Of a stretch of 64,000 nucleotides of DNA, positions 7,580 through 16,434 are shown piece by piece. The notes under the pieces were generated by a model. The model did not search any database. It was not told the DNA's origin and saw only the letters and a program-made list of their open reading frames with translations. A program made the position numbers and the translations under genes. The stretch's first letter is position 1. Every line of letters starts with the position of its first letter. Location of the stretch: the NCBI RefSeq assembly GCF_013377785.1, contig NZ_JABXWT010000009.1, positions 1 to 64,000 of the forward strand, given 5' to 3'. This DNA comes from Ruegeria haliotis (GTDB taxonomy: Bacteria > Pseudomonadota > Alphaproteobacteria > Rhodobacterales > Rhodobacteraceae).

Positions 7580-8347
7580 TCAGGTACGTGGAGCAGTCCA
7601 GGCCAAGGCGGGACCGGTCAGCAGTTTGTGCAGTAAGGCTTCGGTAAAGGTCCAGATGTCTTGATCATGAACCAGATGATGGGTCAACACGCCGAAGGGT
7701 TCGGCGTTGTCAGCGTGCCCCTCGCGGCGGTCCCGCAGCAAGTTGGCAGTTTTGGCGATCAGTGTATGTGTTGGGGTTAATCGGCGTGTTCCGCGCCAAT
7801 CGATGGGGTCGAGATGAGTGTTGATCTGCTCTAATCCCGGAACGGCCAACGTGGCCTTTCTCGGCGTTGCTGTCGAGAGGATGCGATACCCGATCCCCGG
7901 TAGTTGCACGACCGTCTCAGGCGCGATGCGGTTCCATGGCGGGACAAACATAGGGCGCAGATCGTCCCCGAACAGGGTATTGAGTCTGGAAAACCCAGCC
8001 TGTGCGTCAGCGATGATTGCATCCATCGATCGATGCAGGCGGAACTCGGACTTTTTCTCACCTTTTGGTGCATGGTTCACATGCGCCCATCCGTGGACAA
8101 CGGGGATGAGTGTCTGGCTTTGTGCAACATAGTCCGCCAATTCTGTACTGGCATCGCGCGGGATCACCGCCAAGTGGACCGGCAGCCCAAGTCGCTGGGA
8201 CATGTCAGACAGCGTACCCAACTGCCGTGTAGGTGCAACAGCATCATCATCGCGCCACCATAGTGGCAGTGACAATCCTTGGTCGCGCCAGCGGTCCAAC
8301 TCGGTTTCCAGCGGGCGCCAATCGGGATTCACGTTCGTTGCTCCCAT
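7580..8347 (-). CDS. Polysaccharide deacetylase-like protein
   Basis: A 255-residue protein with hallmarks of the NodB/DUF2334 carbohydrate esterase group: WWRDDDA near residue 30 (paired Asp), HGWAHVNH near residue 85 (metal-binding His pair), and VPPWNRI near residue 140. No signal peptide is apparent, which suggests cytosolic action on a sugar intermediate. It overlaps the upstream glycosyltransferase by 19 bases, indicating translational coupling. The likely role is removing an N- or O-acetyl group during glycan assembly. The reaction is inferred from the family. Confidence 0.75.
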   Translation of the reverse strand: MGATNVNPDWRPLETELDRWRDQGLSLPLWWRDDDAVAPTRQLGTLSDMSQRLGLPVHLAVIPRDASTELADYVAQSQTLIPVVHGWAHVNHAPKGEKKSEFRLHRSMDAIIADAQAGFSRLNTLFGDDLRPMFVPPWNRIAPETVVQLPGIGYRILSTATPRKATLAVPGLEQINTHLDPIDWRGTRRLTPTHTLIAKTANLLRDRREGHADNAEPFGVLTHHLVHDQDIWTFTEALLHKLLTGPALAWTAPRT

Positions 8348-9471
8348 AGGTGTTTTGCGATCTCAACGGTTCGTTGTGCTCCATCAAACCCATGATCTTG
8401 CGGCGCGCGCGGCCCATCCGAAATGACGCGATCAACGGCGTGCGCAAGGGATGTTCCGTTCAAATCCTGACTGGCAAGCACCTCAATTGCGGACATGCCC
8501 GACAGGCTTTGACCACGCAATCCTTGTTCAACTTCCTTTCCATCATCGAAGGGAACAAAAACCGCTGGCGACCCACTTTGAAGGATATCCAACGCCGTAT
8601 TGTAGCCGCACATGCTGACCGAGGCCGCTGCATGTGGCAACATCTGGCGAAAATCCGGGCGAACCGGTTCCAGAGTTACACGAGCACCCTCGGCCAGTTG
8701 CGACAGCTCGGTAATACGCGCCTCTGCGTCCTGACCGCCGACCAGCAGGTGCCAACGCCTGTTGGGCATCTTTCGGGCGGCCTCGATGGCCGCGCGAAAG
8801 ATCGGCTGACCCACAGACCCACCGCCTGCGCTGACGAGAACTTCATCCCGACCGGCCGCCTCGGGGTGCGGTTGGGGCGGCTCAGGTGCAACAAAACCGG
8901 TGTAGTGTAGCCGCTTCTCCAACTGCTCGGATACCGGCCAACTGACTGAAAGAGGCGTTATGCTCTCGATCGAATGCACCAGAACGCCGTCATAGAAACG
9001 CTGTACTAGGTTTTCGGCCCGCGTGACTTTGGCAGGTTTGGATGGCGGCGCCAGAATGTCCCGGACCGAATTCAGAATGACCGGGCGTCGTGGAAGATCC
9101 TGCGCTGCGGACAAAGCAACGTCGAATTCCGAGGCCAGAGACCGGCGGCCAAACGGAAAAAGTTCGGTTATCAGAATTTGCGGTTGGAAGCTTTGAACAG
9201 CTTGGGTCAGGGCCGTTATTCGCGCAGTTCTGTAGGCATCATCGGCAACCTCTCCGCTTTGGGTCAGCAGTCGGGTGAAATCTGTCCCATCCGAGCGTAA
9301 AGGTGGCAGACCCAAAAGGGTTACACCGTTGCTGTCCAACTGGGGTGCAGGCATTCCACCAGATACAACCAGAACCTCGTTCCCATCCTCGGCGAAAGCC
9401 CGCCCCAAGGTCAGCGCACGGCTGAGATGCCCTGTACCCAACAAATGGGTGACGATGATCATCACCTTCAT
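8329..9471 (-). CDS. Glycosyltransferase, MurG/COG4671-like GT-B fold
   Basis: A 380-residue protein starting MKVMIIVTHLLGTGHLSRAL, the Gly-His opening typical of the predicted glycosyltransferases of COG4671 and related to MurG. The C-terminal half carries VSAGGGSVG, AASVSMCGYNTALDILQSG and AVFVPFDDGKEVEQ, which build the nucleotide-sugar site of a GT-B fold. The start overlaps the stop of the phosphatase gene by one base (TGATG). A second enzyme of the same type opens the operon (12369-13583). Donor and acceptor are unknown. Confidence 0.8.
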   Translation of the reverse strand: MKVMIIVTHLLGTGHLSRALTLGRAFAEDGNEVLVVSGGMPAPQLDSNGVTLLGLPPLRSDGTDFTRLLTQSGEVADDAYRTARITALTQAVQSFQPQILITELFPFGRRSLASEFDVALSAAQDLPRRPVILNSVRDILAPPSKPAKVTRAENLVQRFYDGVLVHSIESITPLSVSWPVSEQLEKRLHYTGFVAPEPPQPHPEAAGRDEVLVSAGGGSVGQPIFRAAIEAARKMPNRRWHLLVGGQDAEARITELSQLAEGARVTLEPVRPDFRQMLPHAAASVSMCGYNTALDILQSGSPAVFVPFDDGKEVEQGLRGQSLSGMSAIEVLASQDLNGTSLAHAVDRVISDGPRAPQDHGFDGAQRTVEIAKHLWEQRT

Positions 9472-10052
9472 CAGACAGCCTCTCGCTTAGTCAGGCGAAC
9501 AGGGTCGGGTTCGGGGGACAGTGTGGTCATGTCGATTACATACATGCGATTGCGCTTGATCTGAAAAGGCGCGGTACCTTCGAAATCCCAACCCCATGCG
9601 CGGGCCAGAATGACTCGCATGATGCCGATATGACAAACCGCAACCGTGTCGGTCTGCAATCCAGATAGCCAAGGCGACAAGCGGGTCCAGACCTCTGCCG
9701 GGCTTTCCCCGTTGGGAGGGCGATAATCCCATCCCCAGTCTTCGATATGCCGGTAGCCACTGTTGCCATCTTCGATCAGGTCAACACCGCGCAACCCTTC
9801 CCAATCGCCCCAGTTCATTTCAATCAGTGCGTCCGATGTTTGGGGCGTGCGGCCTGAAACGAGTCGCGCCGTTTCATTGGCGCGCTTCAAGGGACTGGAC
9901 CAGATTTCAGCACCATCCCAAGGCGGGGGAAGATCGTATCCCGCCAACTCGGCGCGCGCGTCTTCATCCAGCGGAATGTCACTGCGCCCCTGAATGCGGC
10001 CAGCGCGATTCCAGTGCGTGTGCCCATGACGGAGCAGAGCCAGTCGGGTCAT
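9471..10052 (-). CDS. Histidine phosphatase family protein
   Basis: A 193-residue member of the phosphoglycerate-mutase-like superfamily with the catalytic motif LLRHGHTHWN at residues 6-15, the second catalytic His in AVCHIGIMRV near residue 140, and the acid residue in the EMNWGDWEG segment. Related proteins include CobC and GpmB. Within this operon it could dephosphorylate a sugar-phosphate or nucleotide-sugar precursor. It overlaps the preceding GT4 gene by four bases. Specific substrate cannot be told. Confidence 0.82.
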   Translation of the reverse strand: MTRLALLRHGHTHWNRAGRIQGRSDIPLDEDARAELAGYDLPPPWDGAEIWSSPLKRANETARLVSGRTPQTSDALIEMNWGDWEGLRGVDLIEDGNSGYRHIEDWGWDYRPPNGESPAEVWTRLSPWLSGLQTDTVAVCHIGIMRVILARAWGWDFEGTAPFQIKRNRMYVIDMTTLSPEPDPVRLTKREAV

Positions 10053-11125
10053 GACAATACCTCTAAGATCGGACGAATGGTTGCCCAGAACCGTTCGGTT
10101 GCGTTGGGCATCAGATGGCGCTGGGCAATATGTGTACGGGCGTCAGAACCAAGGGACTGGCGAAGAGGGGCGTTATCCAGCAGCCGTTGCATACGGTCGG
10201 CCAGGCCTTGGGCGCCCATATCGACCGGCGGGTAGTCTGACGGCGAAAGAACATCCCGAACACCCGGTCGATTTTGCGCCACTACAGGCAGACCAGCGGC
10301 TTGCGCTTCGAGATAGATCATCCCATAGGCCTCATTCACACCGGGCCACACCAACAGCGATGCACGCCCGTAGACTGCCTGCAACGCCTTGCGATCAAGT
10401 TGGCCCAGAAATGTAACGCGGGTCCCAAAGGGGGCCATTAATGCCTCGACCTCGGTGCGGGCCGGGCCGTCGCCCGCAATGTGCAGAGCCCAGTCGCCGG
10501 TCAACAAGGCCAGTGCATCGGCCAGTATCTCATAAGATGACAGCTTGTCGCCGTGCCGCATCATGCCGACCGTCAGCATGGGACCCTCGCCAGAGGTTTC
10601 AGGCGGGAGCGCTGACATCGGAAGGAAGGGTGGAAACTCGACCAGAGCCTGAGTACCGTGCCTGTCCCGTTGCAGCGTGATCAGATCATTCGCAGTGTGG
10701 TAAAAGATCACCTGTGCCGCGTCACTGGCGTCATGCGCGGATTGCGCAAACCCGGCCCATGGGCCGGTCAGACGGCTCGACGCGCGGGTGCTTTCCAGCT
10801 GCACATAGGGAATGTTGCGCGCCGCACAAACCTGAGGCCCAAGCAGATCGGGGGCCTTGTAATAGTTATGATACGTCACCCAAAGGTTGGTGTCCGAAGG
10901 CAGGTCCGCAATCAACCGTTTTGCTTCGGTCTCGGCAGTGCTGCGCAAAGCATGTTGCACGGTCGGATCACCCGATTTGTCATAGATGCGCAGCTGAGAC
11001 ACCAGATCGACCGTGTCGCCCTTGGCTGCAATCGCGCGCATGAGATTCCGGGCCATTTCGCGGTCACCCGAAGGCTTGGGGCTGTCAGGCGACTTCATCG
11101 GTGCGTAGAAAGCGACGCGGGCCAT
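10049..11125 (-). CDS. Glycosyltransferase family 4 protein
   Basis: A 358-residue GT-B enzyme. The N-terminal segment SPDSPKPSGDREMARNL is a GT4-type acceptor-side loop. In the C-terminal half AGDGPARTEVE, VTFLGQLDRKAL and the donor-binding EAYGMIYLEAQAAGLPVVA (E-x7-E region) are clear. I chose ATG 11125, which overlaps the stop of the preceding gene by one base; a GTG at 11128 is an alternative. It is probably cytosolic or peripheral at the inner membrane. Sugar specificity is unknown. Confidence 0.82.
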   Translation of the reverse strand: MARVAFYAPMKSPDSPKPSGDREMARNLMRAIAAKGDTVDLVSQLRIYDKSGDPTVQHALRSTAETEAKRLIADLPSDTNLWVTYHNYYKAPDLLGPQVCAARNIPYVQLESTRASSRLTGPWAGFAQSAHDASDAAQVIFYHTANDLITLQRDRHGTQALVEFPPFLPMSALPPETSGEGPMLTVGMMRHGDKLSSYEILADALALLTGDWALHIAGDGPARTEVEALMAPFGTRVTFLGQLDRKALQAVYGRASLLVWPGVNEAYGMIYLEAQAAGLPVVAQNRPGVRDVLSPSDYPPVDMGAQGLADRMQRLLDNAPLRQSLGSDARTHIAQRHLMPNATERFWATIRPILEVLS

Positions 11126-12372
11126 CACGTGTCATCCGAACACAAGGCATCCAGCTGCGCGGACAGGCGTGCGATGCCCGGGTCCATTCTAAATTCGGCG
11201 ATCAGGCGATCATAAGCAGCTGCGGCCATCTGAGCCGCTTTACTGGGTTCGGCAGCCACAGCGGAAATGGCCGATGCCAGCGAGGCCGGGTCATCATCTG
11301 AGAGAATCCCATGCGTGCCGGAATTGATGAACTCGGGGATGGCCGAAACCGGTGTCGACAAGATCGGCAGATGCTGCGAGGCCGCCTCCATCAACACATT
11401 GGGCAAACCGTCGCGGTCGCCATCGGTTGCGATGCGGCTGGGCAGAACAAACAGATCCGCGTTGCGCATGGCCTCAATCACCTCGGGTTGGTCGCAAGCG
11501 CCTTTCCAGGTGATCCGGTCAGTGATACCTGCGGCACGGGCCTGGTCTTGCAAGGGCGTACCAAGGGCGCCACCACCGATATGGGTCCAGTGCCAGTCCA
11601 GCGACTTTGGCAGCTTGGCAAAGGCTTCGATCAGACGATCAAAGCCTTTTTTCTCGACCAGACGCCCGACCGACAACATTTGAAATGGGCCATCCGCTGC
11701 GCGCAATGCACGATCCGGTGGTGCGGGAAAGCGGGCCAGATCCAGCCCGTGATAGATCAACTCGACCCGTGCAGGGGTATCTGCGAGCCAGCGCAGATGT
11801 TCTGCGCCAATGGCTGTGCAGGTTGCACCAAATGCAGCGCCATGAGTGGAGGATTGCAATTTCTCGCGCTTTTCCCACTCAGGCGACGTCCAGATGTCCT
11901 TGGCGTGGGCCGAAAAGCTCCACGGGATGTCGCACATGATGGCCGCATAACGGGCGACTGAAGAGGGCGTATGCATGAAATGAGCATAGAGCGCCCGCGT
12001 CGCCGCAGGCAATTCTGCCGCCAAAACGCAAGCCTGACCAAAGCGGCGGATGCGGTTGTGCGAAAGGTCGCGGCGCAAATCCTGACGCCAGACCCGGAAG
12101 GCCTCGGCATAACCGGGCATACGCTGCGCGACGACCCGCGCGGCCCAGACACGTTGCGGTTCTTGATACAGGTATTCGGGCAGGTAATGCACCTGACCCT
12201 TGAATCGGTCATGCAATGGGTGACGCTTGGTGTCAGTCGGATGTCGCAGAGACCAGATGTCGAACTGATGCCCGGCTTCTTGTAGTGCAACCAGTTCCTG
12301 CGCGATGAACGTCTCGGACAGGCGCGGCCATCCTTTGACCAGCACCGCCAGTTTGGGTCCTGCTGCGCTCAT
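11125..12372 (-). CDS. Glycosyltransferase family 4 protein
   Basis: A 415-residue GT4 enzyme. The frame extends upstream, but ATG 12372 (MSAAGPKLAVLVKGWPRLSE) overlaps the stop of the first operon gene as ATGA and matches the usual family start: LVKGWPRLSETFI is typical of exopolysaccharide or colanic-acid-type GT4 enzymes. The domain order is acceptor half, HGLDLARF, MLSVGRLVEKKGFDRLIEAF, and the donor motif DGLPNVLMEAASQHLPIL. The E-x7-E motif appears intact. Role: addition of a sugar during synthesis of a surface or storage glycan, by inference from the operon. Confidence 0.82.
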   Translation of the reverse strand: MSAAGPKLAVLVKGWPRLSETFIAQELVALQEAGHQFDIWSLRHPTDTKRHPLHDRFKGQVHYLPEYLYQEPQRVWAARVVAQRMPGYAEAFRVWRQDLRRDLSHNRIRRFGQACVLAAELPAATRALYAHFMHTPSSVARYAAIMCDIPWSFSAHAKDIWTSPEWEKREKLQSSTHGAAFGATCTAIGAEHLRWLADTPARVELIYHGLDLARFPAPPDRALRAADGPFQMLSVGRLVEKKGFDRLIEAFAKLPKSLDWHWTHIGGGALGTPLQDQARAAGITDRITWKGACDQPEVIEAMRNADLFVLPSRIATDGDRDGLPNVLMEAASQHLPILSTPVSAIPEFINSGTHGILSDDDPASLASAISAVAAEPSKAAQMAAAAYDRLIAEFRMDPGIARLSAQLDALCSDDT

Positions 12373-13583
12373 CCGGTGGCCCGTTCCTGTTCCCGGTTCA
12401 GCAGTACATCGATACGGTCGGTCACATAATCCAGCCCGTCCAGCAGCCGGCCACTGATCGCCTGCGACGGCAAGGGCTGATTGGGCAGGTTGCGAATGGC
12501 CTTGATCATCGAATCCGGTGTCAGCCCGTCGCGATTTTCGTCCAGCATTTGCACAAGGCCAAGGTTTTCCGCGTGCGAAGCCCGGATCCATTGTTCCAAC
12601 CGTGGCGTGGTGCGCGGGACAATGACGGCGCGTTTGTCAAAGGACAAAACCTCGCAGAAAGTGTTGTAGCCACCCATGCAGACAACGCCCGCGGCCCCGG
12701 CAAACAGCGTTTCGATCTGCGATTCAAATCCGACGGCGGTCACCCGACCATTCAGCGCCGCGACGCGGGTTTCGAATTCTTCGCGCACCTCGCCAGACAG
12801 GAAGGGGCCATAAACCAGCACCGCCCGCGGGGTCAGATCAGGATCCTTTTCATAAGCCGACAGGACCAGGTTGACCATCGCTTTGCCATCACCACCACCG
12901 CCGGGCGTGATCAGGATGTAGGGTTGTTCCGGCGGGGCACCGACCGGGCCGAGATCCCGACGCAAATACCCGGTCCAGTGGATGCGCGATTGCGCAGCAG
13001 GGCTGAGCGGCAGCCCCTTGGTCGGATCATAAATCGACCGCAGACCATAGACCCAGATTTCATGATAGAACCGTTCGGTCGCGGCGATGGCCTCTTTGCG
13101 CGCCCATTCGGCGGCCAGCACTTCGGGTTCGTCCAGAACGTCGCGCAGACCAAGGATCAGTTTGGTTCCGCATGTGTTGGACAGATATTCCAGCGTCGGC
13201 AACAGCTCTCCCCGGAACCCCGTCGGCTCCTTGTCGACGATCAGCACATCCGGGTCGAATTGCTGCACGGCCGTCTGGATCAGGCCCGAACGCAGTTCGG
13301 TCACCTCGTCAATACCCATGCCAATCGTGCGCGCGGCATAAGACCCATCGGCGCGTTTGGTCACACCGGGCAGGCGCACGTGGTCTACCCGGCGGGGGAA
13401 GGTGAAACGCCCCGCCACTGGTGACCCGGTCAGGATCAGGGCCGAGGCACTTGGATCGGCCTGCGTCATCGCTGCCGCCAGCGCCCGTGAACGTCGTAGA
13501 TGACCTAATCCGAACGTGTCGTGGCTGTAAAACAGGATACGCGGCGCGCGGCCGGATTTCATTTTATTTTTGCCTAGGCTCAT
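12369..13583 (-). CDS. Predicted glycosyltransferase, COG4671-like (first gene of operon)
   Basis: About 404 residues from ATG 13583; alternative starts are ATG 13562 and 13631, and none has a strong ribosome site. RILFYSHDTFGLGHLRRSRAL is the opening of COG4671 proteins. ITPGGGGDGKAMV, GVVCMGGYNTFCEVLSF and VIVPRTTPRLEQWIRA form the expected C-terminal nucleotide-sugar site. It heads the minus-strand operon that runs to 7089, with one- to 19-base overlaps between most neighbours. The upstream 390 bases contain no gene and should hold the promoter. Confidence 0.8.
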   Translation of the reverse strand: MSLGKNKMKSGRAPRILFYSHDTFGLGHLRRSRALAAAMTQADPSASALILTGSPVAGRFTFPRRVDHVRLPGVTKRADGSYAARTIGMGIDEVTELRSGLIQTAVQQFDPDVLIVDKEPTGFRGELLPTLEYLSNTCGTKLILGLRDVLDEPEVLAAEWARKEAIAATERFYHEIWVYGLRSIYDPTKGLPLSPAAQSRIHWTGYLRRDLGPVGAPPEQPYILITPGGGGDGKAMVNLVLSAYEKDPDLTPRAVLVYGPFLSGEVREEFETRVAALNGRVTAVGFESQIETLFAGAAGVVCMGGYNTFCEVLSFDKRAVIVPRTTPRLEQWIRASHAENLGLVQMLDENRDGLTPDSMIKAIRNLPNQPLPSQAISGRLLDGLDYVTDRIDVLLNREQERATG

Positions 13584-13973
13584 AGTGCTGCCCGTTTTTC
13601 TGATCTCGGTGCAATATCCGCGCGTTTGCACTTGTTATCGCATATTTGATGGCTGCGCTTGCCAAAGGCGGAAACGCCCGCATGCAAATGTGCCAAGCAT
13701 TGCGATTTGGCAACAGGATATTGATGGATTTGGAACATGTTGTAGCAGAGTTTGGCATTGGTGGCAGAATGGTCGACAAAACGGCCAATGGGGCAGAACC
13801 CATGTGCCGCGTCGATCATATTCAACTTTTGCCAAGTTTAAAGTGCCAGTAGGTGTGCTGTGCGCCAAGAACACGCATTTATACGATGTTGAGAACGCTG
13901 GCCGCGAAGATTTGTACAGGCCCAAGGGGTTCTGTAATCTGAACGGCATCTGGAGAATTGGAAGCAAGACCCT
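13584..13973. other. Intergenic region between two divergent transcription units
   Basis: About 390 bases without a convincing gene. Short frames on both strands overlap one another and show no family resemblance. The stretch is AT-richer than its surroundings and must contain the promoters of the glycan operon (leftward) and of the mscS-like gene (rightward). I see no clear hairpin, repeat or operator. Confidence 0.5.
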
Positions 13974-16346
13974 ATGAAACCAAATTTTCTGGCCGGACTG
14001 ATCCTGGCAATCTGGGCCTCTGTTCTGGTCATTCCTGTAAGTGTGGCCGCGCAAACGTCGCTGATCCCGGGATATACCTCGGGTACGGGCAGCGAGACCG
14101 AGACATCCAGCGACAGCGATTTGGCCGCTGCGATCCGGGCGGCTAGCGAAGCTGGTGCCAGCGTCATCGTGATCGACAGCGCTGGACAGGTCGTCTCGTC
14201 GGCGTCCGGCGAAAGTTCGGCCCCGGATGAAGCGGGACCGGCCAATCCGATGGCTGACGGCTCGCAGTTGATGAAAGCACAGGAGAGGTTTACGAAATTT
14301 CGTGAATCGGTGGAATCACGGCTTGAGGCGTTGCCCTATTCTGTGTTCGAGGTTCAATATGTATTGCGCCAGACCAGCCCGGACGGTCGGATTCAGACTT
14401 ATGTCGAGGTTTTGGGTTGGAATATTCTGCTGCTGCTGTTGGGTCGGTGGTTGTCCATCGAAATCTACGGCAAGCGCATCGCGCGCCGGATTGTTGTAGC
14501 CCGGTCCAAGGAGAATCCGCAGGGTTACCGCGAAAAGATGCCGTTTTTGGTGTTCCGATTCCTGATGGGAGTCGGTGCCACGGTGTTTGCGATGATGATG
14601 GCTTTGATTGTGGGGTATCTCATCTTTGGCGAGGCCGAGGATATCTCGATCCAGTTCACGATAACGGCCATCTTCACCGCTTTTTTCCTGTCGCGAACGG
14701 TGTCCGATCTATGGCGAATGGTTCTGTCGCCGTATCTCAGCCAATATCGCTTGCCGCCTTTTTCTGATCGCCATGCGAAGCGGCTGTATGTTTGGGCATC
14801 CGCTTTGGCGACTTATGACATTTCGGTCGTGCTGTTTTCGACCTGGGTGGCGGACTTTGGTCTGAACTACAATGTTTACGCGATGGTCTATGGCAGCCTG
14901 ACCTTGCTGGGGGCCGCGGGTAACGTATTGATGATCCTGTTCAATGCGGGCGCCATTTCGAACGCCATTCGCGGCGGACGTGCACCGGACAAGGTCTCGT
15001 GGATCTTGCGGTTCATCTCATTTGCATGGGCGCCTGTGCTGATTTTGTACATGGCCTTCAGTTGGTTCAAGCTGGCGGTCGATCTGGTATTGGAAAACCA
15101 GAACTCGATCCCGATCGTGGCGAGCAGCTATGCGATTTTCATGTCGGTGGTCGTGGCTTATGGCGCGATGAATTACCTGCTGGAGCGTTACTTCGATCGT
15201 AATCGTCAGATCGAAGAGATGAACGCCGAGGCCGACAGTGCCGAGGACGACGAGGCATCAAAAACGCCGGAGGCACAAAAGAGAAAACATACGATTCTGA
15301 CCTACGAGGATCTTGCCCGGCGCGTTGCTGGTATCCTGGCATTTGTTGTCGGAGCTTATGCGCTGGTGGTGATCTGGAATCCTGATGCCAGCTGGAGCGA
15401 GGACCTGCCGATCGGACGGGCGCTGGATGTGATGGTGATTCTGTTCATCGGCTACATCCTGTTCCATTTTTTCCGTGTGTGGATCGACAGCAAAATTGCC
15501 GAAGAAGTCGTCGATGGCAGCGATGCAGAGCTGGGCGACGAAGGTGGTGAGGGCGGGCAAAGCCGATTGGCCACACTGTTGCCGCTGTTTCGGGGGGCCA
15601 TTCTGGCCGTAGTAGTCGTCACCATCGCTCTGATTACACTGATGGAACTGGGTATCAATGTCAGCCCCCTGTTCGCGGGTGCCGGTGTCGTGGGTCTGGC
15701 CGTCGGATTCGGCTCGCAAACATTGGTACGGGACATTTTTTCCGGAGCATTCTTTTTGATGGATGATGCTTTCCGCAAGGGAGAGTACATCGACATCGGA
15801 GATGTGAAGGGAACGGTCGAAAAAATCTCGGTCCGGTCGTTCCAGCTGCGCCACCATCTGGGTGCGTTGAACACCATTCCTTTTGGCGAAATCAAGGTTT
15901 TGACCAACTACTCCCGTGACTGGGTGATCATGAAACTGCCCTTGCGCGTGACCTATGACACGGATGTCGAAAAGGTACGTAAACTGATCAAGAAGCTGGG
16001 TCAGGAATTGCTGAGCGATCCGGTGATCGGCGATAACTTCATCCAGCCGTTGAAATCCCAAGGCGTGATCGAGATGCAGGACTCGGCGATGATCATCCGG
16101 GTCAAGTTCATGACCAAACCGGGCGATCAATGGCTGGTGCGCAAGAAAGTCTATCAGGATATTCGCGAATTGTTTGCGCGTGAAGGTATTCGCTTTGCGC
16201 ACCGCGAAGTTACCGTGCGGCTGGCGGATGGCAAGGAGGCTGAAGATCTGACGCCCAAGCAGCGCGAGGCCGTGACAGGCGCGGTACAAGCCACAATAGA
16301 CGAGGATTATCTGGACGATATTGGGCCTGGAGGAGACGACCGCTAA
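13974..16346 (+). CDS. Large MscS-family mechanosensitive channel
   Basis: A 790-residue inner-membrane protein. It starts with a signal-type segment (LAGLILAIWASVLVIPVSVAAQ), then an acidic/serine-rich periplasmic stretch, several membrane segments between about residues 145 and 560, and the MscS pore/beta domain. The pore helix region is AGAGVVGLAVGFGSQTLVRD, and the C-terminal domain contains IPFGEIKVLTNYSRDW. E. coli MscS has 286 residues, so this belongs to the large, multi-helix class. It should open under membrane tension to release osmolytes. It is monocistronic, followed by two GC-rich hairpins and the convergent CoA-transferase gene. Confidence 0.9.
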   Translation: MKPNFLAGLILAIWASVLVIPVSVAAQTSLIPGYTSGTGSETETSSDSDLAAAIRAASEAGASVIVIDSAGQVVSSASGESSAPDEAGPANPMADGSQLMKAQERFTKFRESVESRLEALPYSVFEVQYVLRQTSPDGRIQTYVEVLGWNILLLLLGRWLSIEIYGKRIARRIVVARSKENPQGYREKMPFLVFRFLMGVGATVFAMMMALIVGYLIFGEAEDISIQFTITAIFTAFFLSRTVSDLWRMVLSPYLSQYRLPPFSDRHAKRLYVWASALATYDISVVLFSTWVADFGLNYNVYAMVYGSLTLLGAAGNVLMILFNAGAISNAIRGGRAPDKVSWILRFISFAWAPVLILYMAFSWFKLAVDLVLENQNSIPIVASSYAIFMSVVVAYGAMNYLLERYFDRNRQIEEMNAEADSAEDDEASKTPEAQKRKHTILTYEDLARRVAGILAFVVGAYALVVIWNPDASWSEDLPIGRALDVMVILFIGYILFHFFRVWIDSKIAEEVVDGSDAELGDEGGEGGQSRLATLLPLFRGAILAVVVVTIALITLMELGINVSPLFAGAGVVGLAVGFGSQTLVRDIFSGAFFLMDDAFRKGEYIDIGDVKGTVEKISVRSFQLRHHLGALNTIPFGEIKVLTNYSRDWVIMKLPLRVTYDTDVEKVRKLIKKLGQELLSDPVIGDNFIQPLKSQGVIEMQDSAMIIRVKFMTKPGDQWLVRKKVYQDIRELFAREGIRFAHREVTVRLADGKEAEDLTPKQREAVTGAVQATIDEDYLDDIGPGGDDR

Positions 16347-16370
16347 GGCGGTCTCCCGCCCCTTTGGTCA

Positions 16371-16427
16371 GCGTCTCTGACGAGACGCCACCCAAAGCGT
16401 TGGGCCGGGCCGCGCGTTCCGCGCGGC
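16371..16427. terminator. Two hairpins between convergent genes
   Basis: GCGTCTC-TGAC-GAGACGC at 16371-16388 has seven perfect pairs. GCCGCGCG-TTC-CGCGCGGC at 16409-16427 has eight. They lie between the mscS-like stop and the convergent CoA-transferase stop (16435). Neither is followed by a good T-run, so they may act as Rho-assisted terminators or stabilise 3' ends in both directions. Confidence 0.45.
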
Positions 16428-16434
16428 GGGGGTG

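Noticed and set aside
15258..16289. 343-codon minus-strand open frame opposite the MscS-type gene
   Set aside because: His/Gln-rich composition without family motifs, fully antisense to a well-supported channel gene; a GC-rich shadow frame.
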